Notes: a model not told the origin generated them from the sequence alone. Counted from the stretch's first letter, positions 34,429 to 42,652 are shown. The stretch: 64,000 nt of DNA from Draconibacterium aestuarii (GCA_026671195.1 JAPOHD010000027.1:62001-126000), one strand, 5' to 3'. Translations and numbers: made by a program.

Positions 34429-36242
34429 TTTCTGTCCTCCATTTTAAGTGATAAGTTTTTTGCCCGCGTTCTGATTTCGGCAAGTGGCAATTCGGGGATA
34501 TTCTTTCTCATGCTTGTTCGAACAATGTGTTGCAGCACTTCCGAGGCGGCAGCCGATGCCTGTGCCACGGTGTCGGGAATATCTTTTGGCCCCTGGCATA
34601 ACCCGGCAATCAAAACACCTTCAGCAAAAGTATTTACAGGGCTGGTTACATAATTGGCTTCATCCATCCAACCGTCGCTGTCGGTTGTTACGCCACATAG
34701 TTTGGCAATTTCAGCCGATCCAGCTGCCGGTTCGAGTCCAACCGATAAAATAACCATATCTACCTTTTGCTCTAAAAGTCGTCTTCCGTCAATGTCTTCA
34801 CTTCTGATAATCAAATTGTTCTCGTCCATGCGAACTTCTGCCGGTTTGCCCCGAAGAAGATGAACGCCTTCACTTTTAATTCGCTCGTAAAAAGCCTCGT
34901 AGCCTTTCCCAAACGAGCGCATGTCGATATAATATTCGTACACCTCGGCATCAGGGATTTTTTCTTTTACAAGGTGAGCCAGTTTCAGCGAGTACATACA
35001 ACACACCCGCGAACAGTATTGGTTGTGGTTAATATCGCGGCTGCCAACACAGTGAATAATGCCAACTCGTTCGGGCGAATCGCTTTGAGGGCTGAAAATC
35101 CAGTCGCCTTTTTTATTTTGTGTTCGGAAGGTAATTTTGCCTTCCGTTGGGCCTGCAGCATTTGTCAGTCGTTCGAATTCGAGCGAGGTTAAAACATTCG
35201 GGAAGGAGCCGTATCCATAGTTGGCAAGTTTTGTTGCTTCGAAAGTTTTAAATCCGGTGGCGATAATTATATTTCCAACACACAGTTCAATTTCCGAATC
35301 TTTTTCATCGAGATCGATACAACCCGGCACCGGGCAGTTTTTCACGCAAACACCACACTTTTTGCCCTGCACGTAACGACACGCTTCGGCATCGATCAAA
35401 TATTTGTTGGGAACCGCCTGCGGAAAAGGAATGTAAATGGCTTTACGGAAAGTTGTGCCGACATCGAATTCGCTGCGTGCTTTGCCTGGGCATTTTTCGG
35501 CACACGATCCACATCCAATACATTTTGAAAGACTTACCCGCCGTGCTTTTTGTAGTACTTTTACCTTGAAATTTCCGGGAGTGCCGGTTACACTTTGAAC
35601 TTCGCTGTAGGTTAACAAATTAATACTGGGATGTTGCCCAATTTCAACCATTTTGGGCGTTAAAATACAAGCGGCGCAGTCGAGTGTAGGAAAGGTTTTA
35701 TCAAACATGGCCATGTGCCCGCCAATGGTTCCGGTTCGTTCAATCAAATGTACTTTGTGGTTGGCATTGGCAATTTCCAGCGCTGCCTGAATTCCAGCAA
35801 TCCCGGCACCAATGATCAGTGTTTCGGTGCAAACTTTTTTCTCTTCATCGGGCAAAATATCTTCCAGGGCAACATTGTAAATGGCGCACGACAGTAACGC
35901 TTTCCCCAGTTCAGTGTTGCCACTTTCCAGAATACCGTGTTCCTTAAAATCTTCGAGAAGGATATTTTCAACATTAAGCTGAAGGTTGGAAAAAACGCGC
36001 GCAAAAATGGGTTTTACCATTCCTGTGTCGTAGCCGGCAATTATTATTCGAGAGAGTTTGTACTTTTGAATTTGTGATTTCAGATATTCGATATCCCACA
36101 AGGGAAATGTTTTTGAATCCCAAACCACAGCCACATCCTCGTGCGACTCCGAATAGGCAAATAATTCGGTAAAATTAAGTTTGTCTAAATGGCCGTTTCC
36201 GGGGTGATACAGGAACATCCCGGTTGTTTCTTGTGTTCTCAT
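34425..36242 (-). CDS. HdrA-like flavoprotein with central ferredoxin insert (QmoA/HdrA type)
   Basis: 605 residues of the HdrA family. The first 135 residues look like a degenerate N-terminal domain without the YVCxCG cluster. The FAD fold is IIGAGIAGIQAALE (143-156); TLDCAACILTPKM (C189, C192) is the canonical HdrA motif. A central dicluster insert follows: CIGCGSCAEKCPG (C241, C244, C247, C251) and CGVCVKNCPVPGC (C296-C308). CVGSRDIN and CSRVCC are conserved. No C-terminal ferredoxin is present. Its cluster set complements that of the 579-residue paralogue. It is the first gene of the operon, preceded by three FNR-like sites, and its end overlaps the qmoC-like gene by 4 bp. Confidence 0.9.
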   Translation of the reverse strand: MRTQETTGMFLYHPGNGHLDKLNFTELFAYSESHEDVAVVWDSKTFPLWDIEYLKSQIQKYKLSRIIIAGYDTGMVKPIFARVFSNLQLNVENILLEDFKEHGILESGNTELGKALLSCAIYNVALEDILPDEEKKVCTETLIIGAGIAGIQAALEIANANHKVHLIERTGTIGGHMAMFDKTFPTLDCAACILTPKMVEIGQHPSINLLTYSEVQSVTGTPGNFKVKVLQKARRVSLSKCIGCGSCAEKCPGKARSEFDVGTTFRKAIYIPFPQAVPNKYLIDAEACRYVQGKKCGVCVKNCPVPGCIDLDEKDSEIELCVGNIIIATGFKTFEATKLANYGYGSFPNVLTSLEFERLTNAAGPTEGKITFRTQNKKGDWIFSPQSDSPERVGIIHCVGSRDINHNQYCSRVCCMYSLKLAHLVKEKIPDAEVYEYYIDMRSFGKGYEAFYERIKSEGVHLLRGKPAEVRMDENNLIIRSEDIDGRRLLEQKVDMVILSVGLEPAAGSAEIAKLCGVTTDSDGWMDEANYVTSPVNTFAEGVLIAGLCQGPKDIPDTVAQASAAASEVLQHIVRTSMRKNIPELPLAEIRTRAKNLSLKMEDRK

Positions 36243-36339
36243 TGTTTTCCGTTCTTACATGACTAAATTAAACACAGCATGACTTTGCGCGATGTTTAAC
36301 TGTTTATATTCAAGATACTTAAAATGAGTCTTTTTTGGC

Positions 36340-36397
36340 ATGATTGAGGTCAGAATATAAAATGACAGAGATCAGCAAATAAACTGATGTGGGTCAG
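36340..36397 (-). promoter_or_regulatory. Three phased FNR/CRP-like operators upstream of the hydrogenase-Hdr operon
   Basis: Three sites match TGAy-N4-rTCA: TGAT tgag GTCA (36341-36352), TGAC agag ATCA (36363-36374) and TGAT gtgg GTCA (36385-36396). Their centres are 36346.5, 36368.5 and 36390.5, exactly 22 bp apart. The E. coli FNR consensus is TTGAT-N4-ATCAA. They lie 98-155 bp before the start codon of the first operon gene and 160-217 bp after the stop of the Crp/Fnr gene at 36557, so that regulator is the obvious candidate to bind them. Confidence 0.7.
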
Positions 36398-36436
36398 TTT
36401 TTTGGGAATGATCAGGCAGGCAGATAAAGCCAAGGT

Positions 36437-36514
36437 TGTCATTTCGAAGGAGGTACGACTGAGAAGTCTGATTTTTTGGGGAGAGATTTCTCCTCATACT
36501 TCGTCGAAATGACA
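36437..36514. repeat. REP-like palindromic element, copy 1
   Basis: Ends are the perfect 11-bp inverted pair TGTCATTTCGA and TCGAAATGACA, with an inner pair around GAGATTTCTC. The right half shares 21 nt (TTCTCCTCATACTTCGTCG and neighbours) with the copy at 45996-46094. Elements of this look are frequent between genes in Bacteroidota. It could act as a terminator or mRNA end for the regulator gene. Confidence 0.75.
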
Positions 36515-36556
36515 ATAAAATGTGAACTTGAAATTCTCAAACAATTCGAAATAAAT

Positions 36557-37264
36557 CTACTTAAACATCTTCGCAGTTCTTTTCAATCCCTCTATATCGG
36601 AAAGAATAATCGACCGGCCGTCAATTTCAACCAACTTTTCTTCTTTAAAATCGTGAAGTAGCCTGATTATGGTTTCGGTGGCGGTACCCACAATATTTGC
36701 CAGATCTTCGCGCGGTAACGAAATGTTGGGTTTAATTTCATTTTCACCGTCGGGTTTAAACACGCGGTTTAAAATCAACAACGATTCTGCCAGTCGCTCG
36801 CGAACCGGTTTTTGCGCAATCGAGATGATTTTATCCTCGGCATCTTTTAACAATTCGCACAAATGCTCTACAATTTCAGCATTCATTTTGGGGTGTTTCT
36901 CAATTAAATGAAAAAAGAAGGATTTGTTGATGAAACAAATGACTGAATCTTCAAGAGTGGCAGCCGAAGCCGAGTAACGTTCGCCTTTTAACAACGCACG
37001 AATTCCCAGTAAACTTCCTGCCGTTGCCAGACGCAGAATTTGTTCTTTTCCGTCCATTCCCACCCGGTAAATTTTTGCCCGGCCTTGCTCCAGACAATAA
37101 ACACCGGTTGAAGTTCTTCCTTCATAAAAAATAATGTGACCTTTTTTGTAAAAGTTACAGGTTTTGTTTTCGCTCAGGTTTTTTAAATCGAAGCTGTCGA
37201 GTTCATTAAAAAACGAAAGCGCCTTGCTCAAACAAGAGGGGCAGGATGGCCTGATGACTTTCAT
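36557..37264 (-). CDS. Crp/Fnr-family transcriptional regulator
   Basis: 235 residues. A cyclic-nucleotide-binding-like barrel (about 30-140) with FYEGRTSTGVYCLEQG is followed by an HTH_Crp domain (about 155-225). The recognition helix TETIIRLL keeps the Glu and Arg that in FNR (VETISRLL, E209 and R213) read the TGA half site. The N-terminus has CPSC (C8, C11), plus C36, C57 and C110; the interval C11 to C110 equals that of C23 to C122 in E. coli FNR, though the exact ligand pattern differs. An Fe-S redox/oxygen sensor is plausible but not proven. It lies directly upstream of the hydrogenase-Hdr operon and probably controls it. Confidence 0.87.
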   Translation of the reverse strand: MKVIRPSCPSCLSKALSFFNELDSFDLKNLSENKTCNFYKKGHIIFYEGRTSTGVYCLEQGRAKIYRVGMDGKEQILRLATAGSLLGIRALLKGERYSASAATLEDSVICFINKSFFFHLIEKHPKMNAEIVEHLCELLKDAEDKIISIAQKPVRERLAESLLILNRVFKPDGENEIKPNISLPREDLANIVGTATETIIRLLHDFKEEKLVEIDGRSIILSDIEGLKRTAKMFK

Positions 37265-37374
37265 TTTTTTATTTTTTACACGTTAAAACAGGTTCCAGAG
37301 CATATAAAAATCCGTAGAGCAGATTCCATTTGTTGTATGTACGGCAAAATCAGTCTCAGGTTTACAAAGTGGTT

Positions 37375-37394
37375 TTACTATTACGCAATAGTAA
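37375..37394. promoter_or_regulatory. Inverted repeat upstream of the Crp/Fnr gene
   Basis: TTACTATT-acgc-AATAGTAA, a perfect 8-4-8 inverted repeat, lies 111 bp before the regulator start (minus strand) and about 160 bp before the methyltransferase start (plus strand) in this divergent region. It looks like an operator for a dimeric regulator; the binder is unknown. It does not match the TGA-type FNR half site. Confidence 0.4.
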
Positions 37395-37552
37395 CCTTCA
37401 ATATTATTCATTCGTTGAACACAATATTGAATGTAATATGAAACGAGCATGACAAAAATTTGCCATAAACAAGCATAATTCAAATCATGGGAGTTCCTTA
37501 TCTGCCAACAGGCAGGCATACTATACCATTGAGAACAAACAATTTTAGGAGT

Positions 37553-38281
37553 ATGAATTGGAATTGTAAAACATATTGTTTCGTCCTTGGTCCTTTTTTA
37601 GCCATTTTCTTTTCGTTTAATTCGGTTTTACGAGCACAGGATAATTATAGCGGGCAGCGCCAGCAGATGGTGAGATGGCAGATTGAAGCACGCGGGATTA
37701 CCAATAAAAAAGTGATTCAGGCATTTCGTCATGTGGAACGACATCGTTTTGTTTTGCCCGAGTTCATAAATGAAGCTTACGATGATTGTCCCTTGCCTAT
37801 TGACGAAGGGCAAACCATTTCGCAACCTTACATTGTAGCTTATATGACCGATGTACTAGAATTGAAACCGACGGACAAAGTGCTCGAAATTGGAACAGGT
37901 TCAGGGTATCAGGCTGCGATTCTGGCGCAGATTTGCGATTCGGTTTATACCATCGAACTTTTTGAAACGCTGGGGCACAAAGCAAAAGCGCTTTTTTCTG
38001 AATTGGGTTACAATAACATTTACTGCAAAATTGGCGACGGCTACAAAGGCTGGCCCGAACATGCCCCGTTTGATGCCATTATTGTTACCTGCTCGCCAAC
38101 CCATGTTCCGCAACCGCTAAAAGAACAGCTGGCAGAAGGAGGAAGGATGATTATTCCGGTGGGAAAAAGTCCGTTCCAGAACCTGGTTTTACTTGAAAAG
38201 AAAAAAGGAAAGATACGTGAAGACAAGGTATTGCTGGTTCGCTTTGTACCGATGTTGGATGAAGAGGGAAAAACGTATTAA
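37553..38281 (+). CDS. pcm: Exported protein-L-isoaspartate O-methyltransferase
   Basis: 242 residues from the ATG at 37553, preceded by an AGGAG-like ribosome site; the frame extends 22 codons upstream without signal-like sequence. The protein starts with a hydrophobic signal (LGPFLAIFFSFNSVLRAQ) and then the PIMT fold: post-signal helix ARGITNKKVIQAF, VERHRFVLPEF, the SAM-binding motif VLEIGTGSGYQAA, and DAIIVTCSPTHVP. PIMT transfers a methyl group from SAM to isoaspartyl residues to repair aged proteins. A signal peptide on this normally cytosolic enzyme is a recurring variant of periplasmic PIMT in Bacteroidota. Its neighbours have no related function. Confidence 0.88.
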   Translation: MNWNCKTYCFVLGPFLAIFFSFNSVLRAQDNYSGQRQQMVRWQIEARGITNKKVIQAFRHVERHRFVLPEFINEAYDDCPLPIDEGQTISQPYIVAYMTDVLELKPTDKVLEIGTGSGYQAAILAQICDSVYTIELFETLGHKAKALFSELGYNNIYCKIGDGYKGWPEHAPFDAIIVTCSPTHVPQPLKEQLAEGGRMIIPVGKSPFQNLVLLEKKKGKIREDKVLLVRFVPMLDEEGKTY

Positions 38282-38342
38282 AATAGTTAATTCCCTTATG
38301 GCAATGAAAATGCTTTGATGATTAAAATGAAGAATTAATTTC

Positions 38343-39326
38343 ATGCAAAAACTTGTACTACTACTTTGCCTGTTTGCTGTTCTGTTTACTTCGTGTAATC
38401 AGAATCGCTATCGACTATCGCTTCCCAAAATTAATTCAGAAAACCTGAAGTTTGCCCCTGAATATTATTCTGAAAAGCCTGATTTAGCTTCTCCGGCAAT
38501 AACAAAAGAAGAACGGGAGCTGATACTTTTAAAAACAAATGACGGGCGTTTTACCTGGATGGATGGCACGGTTGAAAACGGCGAACCTTTTAATTACAAA
38601 CAGGGATTGCAGGGGAAAGGAAACCAATTAATGGCCGACAAAGCGGATTTCCCGCATTTTGCCGAAAAAGGAGTGCACGATGAAACCGAATTGCGAAATA
38701 CAAAAACGATAACCGGTCGGTCGGTGTCGCAAATAACGGTTGACGGAAGACCATGGGCTTCATCCGGCGTAGGATTTTTGGCCGAAGATGAAACTATTAT
38801 GTCGGTGATCAGCGCCGATAATCAAACCGTAAAAAAACTCGGACTGACGCATCCTGATATTGCCCGACCATTGTTTCACTTTTGGAATCTGGCACGTGAC
38901 TTTGAAAAACAGCAGGTAGAAATCAATGTTTTGCTTTACAATAGTCATGAAGTGGAATTCAAAATTCAGGGCAGCCGGGGGTGGCAGGAATCAATTTTTG
39001 ATGATGAGATTCTGGGTACCGGACACATCGAAATCTGGCGTCAGCTTAGCTTAAAAGAAATTGATTTTCTGAAACGAAATTATTGGCAGCTTTCATCAGA
39101 CCAGTTTGAGGAGTTACAGAAAATGGTATCGCATTTCCATACCAGTGAAATGGTATTGTTTTACATCAACCGTTATGGATTTTACGAAGGACACACGGAG
39201 TACCGGCCTGATCCTGTAACCGTTGCGCTGGTGTTTGGATTAACATCGATCGAAAAGGTACACTTTGCTGCTGGTGGCGATTTATACAGCTATTTTACAA
39301 TGCATTTTACTCAAAATCCAGATTAA
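38343..39326 (+). CDS. Conserved hypothetical lipoprotein
   Basis: 327 residues. A lipobox at LFTSC (Cys 18) makes it a periplasm-facing lipoprotein. The mature part is a mixture of strands and helices without transmembrane segments; no family is recognised. Notable stretches: RFTWMDGTVENGEPF, RPLFHFWNLARDFE and FYINRYGFYEGHTEYR, which look like an enzyme or ligand-binding core rather than low complexity. Its stop codon overlaps the start of the HEAT-repeat gene (TAATG), so the two are translationally coupled and likely work together. Confidence 0.75.
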   Translation: MQKLVLLLCLFAVLFTSCNQNRYRLSLPKINSENLKFAPEYYSEKPDLASPAITKEERELILLKTNDGRFTWMDGTVENGEPFNYKQGLQGKGNQLMADKADFPHFAEKGVHDETELRNTKTITGRSVSQITVDGRPWASSGVGFLAEDETIMSVISADNQTVKKLGLTHPDIARPLFHFWNLARDFEKQQVEINVLLYNSHEVEFKIQGSRGWQESIFDDEILGTGHIEIWRQLSLKEIDFLKRNYWQLSSDQFEELQKMVSHFHTSEMVLFYINRYGFYEGHTEYRPDPVTVALVFGLTSIEKVHFAAGGDLYSYFTMHFTQNPD

Positions 39327-40255
39327 TGAAACGCCTGTGGATTATAGTAATACTCACTTTCGGACTTCTGGTTCCTGCTCGTGTTTTGGCACAGGATAGG
39401 CAAACCGAAATCGATTCGTTGATAACTTTAATGCGGACAGCCGGGCGGGAATGGAACAATTATGCGGGACCTCTGATAAAAATCGGAGAACCGGCGGTTC
39501 CGGCACTGATTAAAAATGTGCAGGATAAAAATCTGAAACAGTGGAACCGGCGAATTGCAATGATGACGCTGAACCAGATTCATTCGCCACAATGGATGGC
39601 TCCTGCACGAGCTATTCTGTTCGACGAAAATGAAGACCCGGTATTGCGAAATCATGCCACAGCAGCGCTCAGGGGTGAAAATCTTTCGGATGTAAAAACA
39701 GAATTATGGAGACTGTTTACTGATGCTGACAATCAGTTTCACAAGTCGAACCTGGCTCATTTGCTTGTAGGTGCCGATACCGCTTTGGCTTACAGAGCAT
39801 TTTATGAATTGTATACAACACAGGACGGGCATATACAGCGAAGTGCACTTTTGAATCTTGCCCGACTGAGGCCCGAAGAATCAACCTCCTGGTTTTTAAA
39901 AGCACTGCAGGGCAACGACTGGATGACTGCAAACCTGGCAATGGACAGTCTTATAGGTTCCAGCTTCTTTGATGCCGAAGTTTTACTTTCTGTTTATAAA
40001 AAACCGAATGTTAATGAAACGGTGCAGTGGAGGATAATTTATGTATTGGGGCATCGGCAGGATGCAGCGATTGTTCCGGTTTTGGTGGAGGCGTTGCAAA
40101 ATAAATACTGGCTGGTTCATACCGAAGCGACGGTGGGGTTGTGTCGTTTTGAACCTGAAGTAGTGCTGAATGAATTGAAAAATCTGGGAAATGATTCCAG
40201 ACCTTTTGTGCAGAAGAATTCAAAATGGATTACTCAACAATTAAAAAGGGAGTAG
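39326..40255 (+). CDS. Exported HEAT-repeat protein
   Basis: 309 residues with a signal peptide ending at RVLAQ. From about residue 40 on it consists of alpha-helical repeats of 30-40 residues typical of HEAT/PBS-lyase-like scaffolds, with repeated elements AVPALIKNV, PVLRNHATAALRGE, TAYRAFYEL-type helices and PVLVEALQNKYWLVHTEA. Such scaffolds bind other proteins. It is coupled to the lipoprotein upstream (overlap TAATG), and the hypF gene starts 60 bp downstream in the same direction. Function unknown; a possible link to the hydrogenase maturation genes is only positional. Confidence 0.75.
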   Translation: MKRLWIIVILTFGLLVPARVLAQDRQTEIDSLITLMRTAGREWNNYAGPLIKIGEPAVPALIKNVQDKNLKQWNRRIAMMTLNQIHSPQWMAPARAILFDENEDPVLRNHATAALRGENLSDVKTELWRLFTDADNQFHKSNLAHLLVGADTALAYRAFYELYTTQDGHIQRSALLNLARLRPEESTSWFLKALQGNDWMTANLAMDSLIGSSFFDAEVLLSVYKKPNVNETVQWRIIYVLGHRQDAAIVPVLVEALQNKYWLVHTEATVGLCRFEPEVVLNELKNLGNDSRPFVQKNSKWITQQLKRE

Positions 40256-40314
40256 ATATTCAGGCACTTAAAATAATTTATGCTGAATGGAAAATAATTA
40301 ATGATGGTTTGAAT

Positions 40315-42603
40315 ATGAGCAGGCAAGCAACAAAAAATGTTCGGATTAAAATCAGGGGGCTGGTTCAGGGAGTTGGCTTTCGTCCGTTTGTATATCGGGC
40401 GGCCGAAAAAAACAGGATCTCCGGTTGGGTAAAAAACAGGCAGGACGGATTGCTGATTGAAGCTTCAGGAAAAGAGGAAAGTTTAAATTCGTTCCTGATC
40501 AACCTGCGAAATAATTCTCCGGCAGCGGCACAAATTCAGAATATTCAGGTGAATGCTTCTAAAAAAGCACATAAAAAGGGATTTCAAATCGATTCAAGCG
40601 ACGAAAATCCCAATCAAAGGGAGATCACACAAATTGGCCCCGACATTGCAGTTTGCACCGAGTGTCTCGAAGATATGAAAACGCAGGCGTACCGAGTAAA
40701 TTACCCGTTTATTAACTGCACCAATTGCGGCCCGAGGTTTTCCATTATTCGCAACCTGCCTTACGACCGTTCTAAAACCACCATGGATGTTTTTGAAATG
40801 TGCCCGGTTTGCAAAAGCGAGTACGAAGATCCGCACAACCGCCGATTTCATGCGCAGCCGGTGGCCTGTTTAAATTGTGGACCTCATTACAAAATCAAAA
40901 CAAAGGAACAAGAAACTGAAATTCAGGACGAGGTGCTTGAGCTTACTTCCGGAATGATCGATGAAGGTAAAATTGTTGCTATAAAAGGAATTGGTGGGTT
41001 TTTTATTGCCTGCGATGCCACTAATAGAGAAACGGTGAAACAACTCCGCGAACTAAAACTCCGTGAGGGAAAACCGTTTGCCGTAATGTTTCAGGATGTT
41101 CATTCCGTTCAGAATTATTGTTACCTGAATACTGAAGAGAAAGAAATTCTAACGTCGTGGAGACGGCCGATCGTAATTTTAAAATCGAAAAAGAAATTGC
41201 CTGAAAGCGTTAGTCGCGGAATCAGAACGGTGGGGGCTTTGCTGCCATACATGCCTTTTCATTTTTTGCTTTTTGAAAAGTTAAAAACCCGTGCACTAAT
41301 TTTTACCAGCGGTAATTTCCCCGACGAGCCAATTGTGGTTTCAAATACAAAGGCAGAAGAGGAGCTGGCTAAAATTTGCGACGCGGTGGTTTCGTACAAC
41401 CGCCGGATTTACAACCGAACGGATGATTCGGTGTTGCAGGTTATAAATAAAAAGCCACGATTAATGCGGCGTTCGAGAGGGTGGGTGCCCAACCCGGTTT
41501 TTCTTGATGTCAAAGTCGACGGGATTCTGGCAACCGGAGCCGAACTAAAAAACACCTTTTGTATTGGCAAAGGAAACCAGGCAATTCTCAGTCAACACAT
41601 TGGCGATTTAAAAGATTTTGAAACCTGGTCTTTTTATGAGAAGAACATCAGGCAGTTTAAAAAGATGTTTCAAGTGGAGCCGGAATTAATAGCTGCCGAC
41701 TTTCATCTCGATTATCTTTCAACAAAATACGCCCTGGAAAGTGGTTTGCCCCTGAATCGGGTACAGCATCACCATGCACACATTGCTTCTGCCATGGCCG
41801 AAAACGGGCTCGATGAAAAAGTGATCGGAATTAGTTTTGACGGAACCGGTTTAGGCGACGACGGAAACAGCTGGGGTTCCGAATTTTTTATCTGCGATTT
41901 GCTGGAATACGAGCGGAGATTGCATTTTGAATACATCCCACTGCCCGGAGGCGACCTGGCTGTGAAAGAGCCCTGGCGGATGGCTGTTTCTTGGTTGTAC
42001 AAAGTTTTTAACCGCGAGTTTTTAAAATTCTCTTTACCCTTTCTGAAATCGGTTTCGAAAAACGACCTGAACCGGGTGATCAAATCCATTGACAATAAAA
42101 TAAACGCTCCGCTAACGTGTGGAGCAGGCCGCTTGTTCGATGCTGTTTCAGCTCTTTTGGAATTGTGCCCACACTCCACTTTTGAAGCCGAAGCGCCCAT
42201 GCGACTTGAAAACAGAATTGCCCGTGATGTGGATGAAACCTATTCATGGAAAATTTCCGAAACGATAGAGTTTTCAGAAATGTTTATCGAAATTATTTCT
42301 GATTTGCTTCAAAAAATAAATCCGGCGGTTATTTCCGCAAAGTTTCACAATACGATTTCTGAAATAGTAGTTGAAGGTGCAGATATAATCAGGAAGGAAA
42401 CAGGATTCGGAATAGTGGTTTTGTCGGGTGGCACTTTCCAGAATAAATACCTGACTGAACGCACCGAGCAAAAGTTACGGGCAAGGGGTTTTAAAGTTTT
42501 CAGCAATTGCTCTGTACCTTGTAACGATGGAGGAATTTCGCTGGGGCAGTTGGTAGTGGCAGCCAAGAGGAGAAGTGTGCAGCCTCAATTGCAGTTTATA
42601 TAA
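40315..42603 (+). CDS. hypF: HypF carbamoyltransferase
   Basis: 762 residues from the ATG at 40315; the longer frame starting at 40225 lies inside the HEAT gene and does not align with the family. Order of parts: acylphosphatase domain with GLVQGVGFRPFVYR, two zinc-finger pairs (CTECLEDM with CTNCGPR; CPVCKSEY with CLNCGPH), YrdC-like domain (about 215-400), and a Kae1/HypF carbamoyltransferase domain with HHHAHIASAM. HypF uses carbamoyl phosphate to make the carbamoyl adenylate passed to HypE for the cyanide ligands of the NiFe centre. It heads the hypFCDEAB cluster. Confidence 0.96.
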   Translation: MSRQATKNVRIKIRGLVQGVGFRPFVYRAAEKNRISGWVKNRQDGLLIEASGKEESLNSFLINLRNNSPAAAQIQNIQVNASKKAHKKGFQIDSSDENPNQREITQIGPDIAVCTECLEDMKTQAYRVNYPFINCTNCGPRFSIIRNLPYDRSKTTMDVFEMCPVCKSEYEDPHNRRFHAQPVACLNCGPHYKIKTKEQETEIQDEVLELTSGMIDEGKIVAIKGIGGFFIACDATNRETVKQLRELKLREGKPFAVMFQDVHSVQNYCYLNTEEKEILTSWRRPIVILKSKKKLPESVSRGIRTVGALLPYMPFHFLLFEKLKTRALIFTSGNFPDEPIVVSNTKAEEELAKICDAVVSYNRRIYNRTDDSVLQVINKKPRLMRRSRGWVPNPVFLDVKVDGILATGAELKNTFCIGKGNQAILSQHIGDLKDFETWSFYEKNIRQFKKMFQVEPELIAADFHLDYLSTKYALESGLPLNRVQHHHAHIASAMAENGLDEKVIGISFDGTGLGDDGNSWGSEFFICDLLEYERRLHFEYIPLPGGDLAVKEPWRMAVSWLYKVFNREFLKFSLPFLKSVSKNDLNRVIKSIDNKINAPLTCGAGRLFDAVSALLELCPHSTFEAEAPMRLENRIARDVDETYSWKISETIEFSEMFIEIISDLLQKINPAVISAKFHNTISEIVVEGADIIRKETGFGIVVLSGGTFQNKYLTERTEQKLRARGFKVFSNCSVPCNDGGISLGQLVVAAKRRSVQPQLQFI

Positions 42604-42632
42604 AAAGTACCGAAGGGATTTAATAAAAATAA

Positions 42633-42652
42633 CCCCGGACTGAAGTCCGGGG
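42633..42652 (+). terminator. GC-rich hairpin between hypF and hypC
   Basis: CCCCGGACT-ga-AGTCCGGGG, a perfect 9-bp stem with a 2-nt spacer, 30 bp after the hypF stop. No clear T tract follows, so it may be an attenuator or RNA-stabilising hairpin rather than a full terminator. The hypF and hypC genes are 177 bp apart. Confidence 0.55.

Larger units (their letters stand above)
36243..36556. other. Intergenic region with FNR-like sites and a REP-like element
   Basis: 314 bp between the regulator gene and the hydrogenase-Hdr operon. It contains the operator cluster at 36340-36397 and the palindromic element at 36437-36514. The remaining 97 bp next to the operon start should hold the promoter; no clear TAnnTTTG motif was identified, though TATCTTGA occurs on the minus strand near 36318. 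Confidence 0.6.

Noticed and set aside
40225-40314. Earlier start of hypF
   Set aside because: Lies mostly within the 3' end of the HEAT-repeat gene and does not align with HypF, whose acylphosphatase domain begins after the ATG at 40315.
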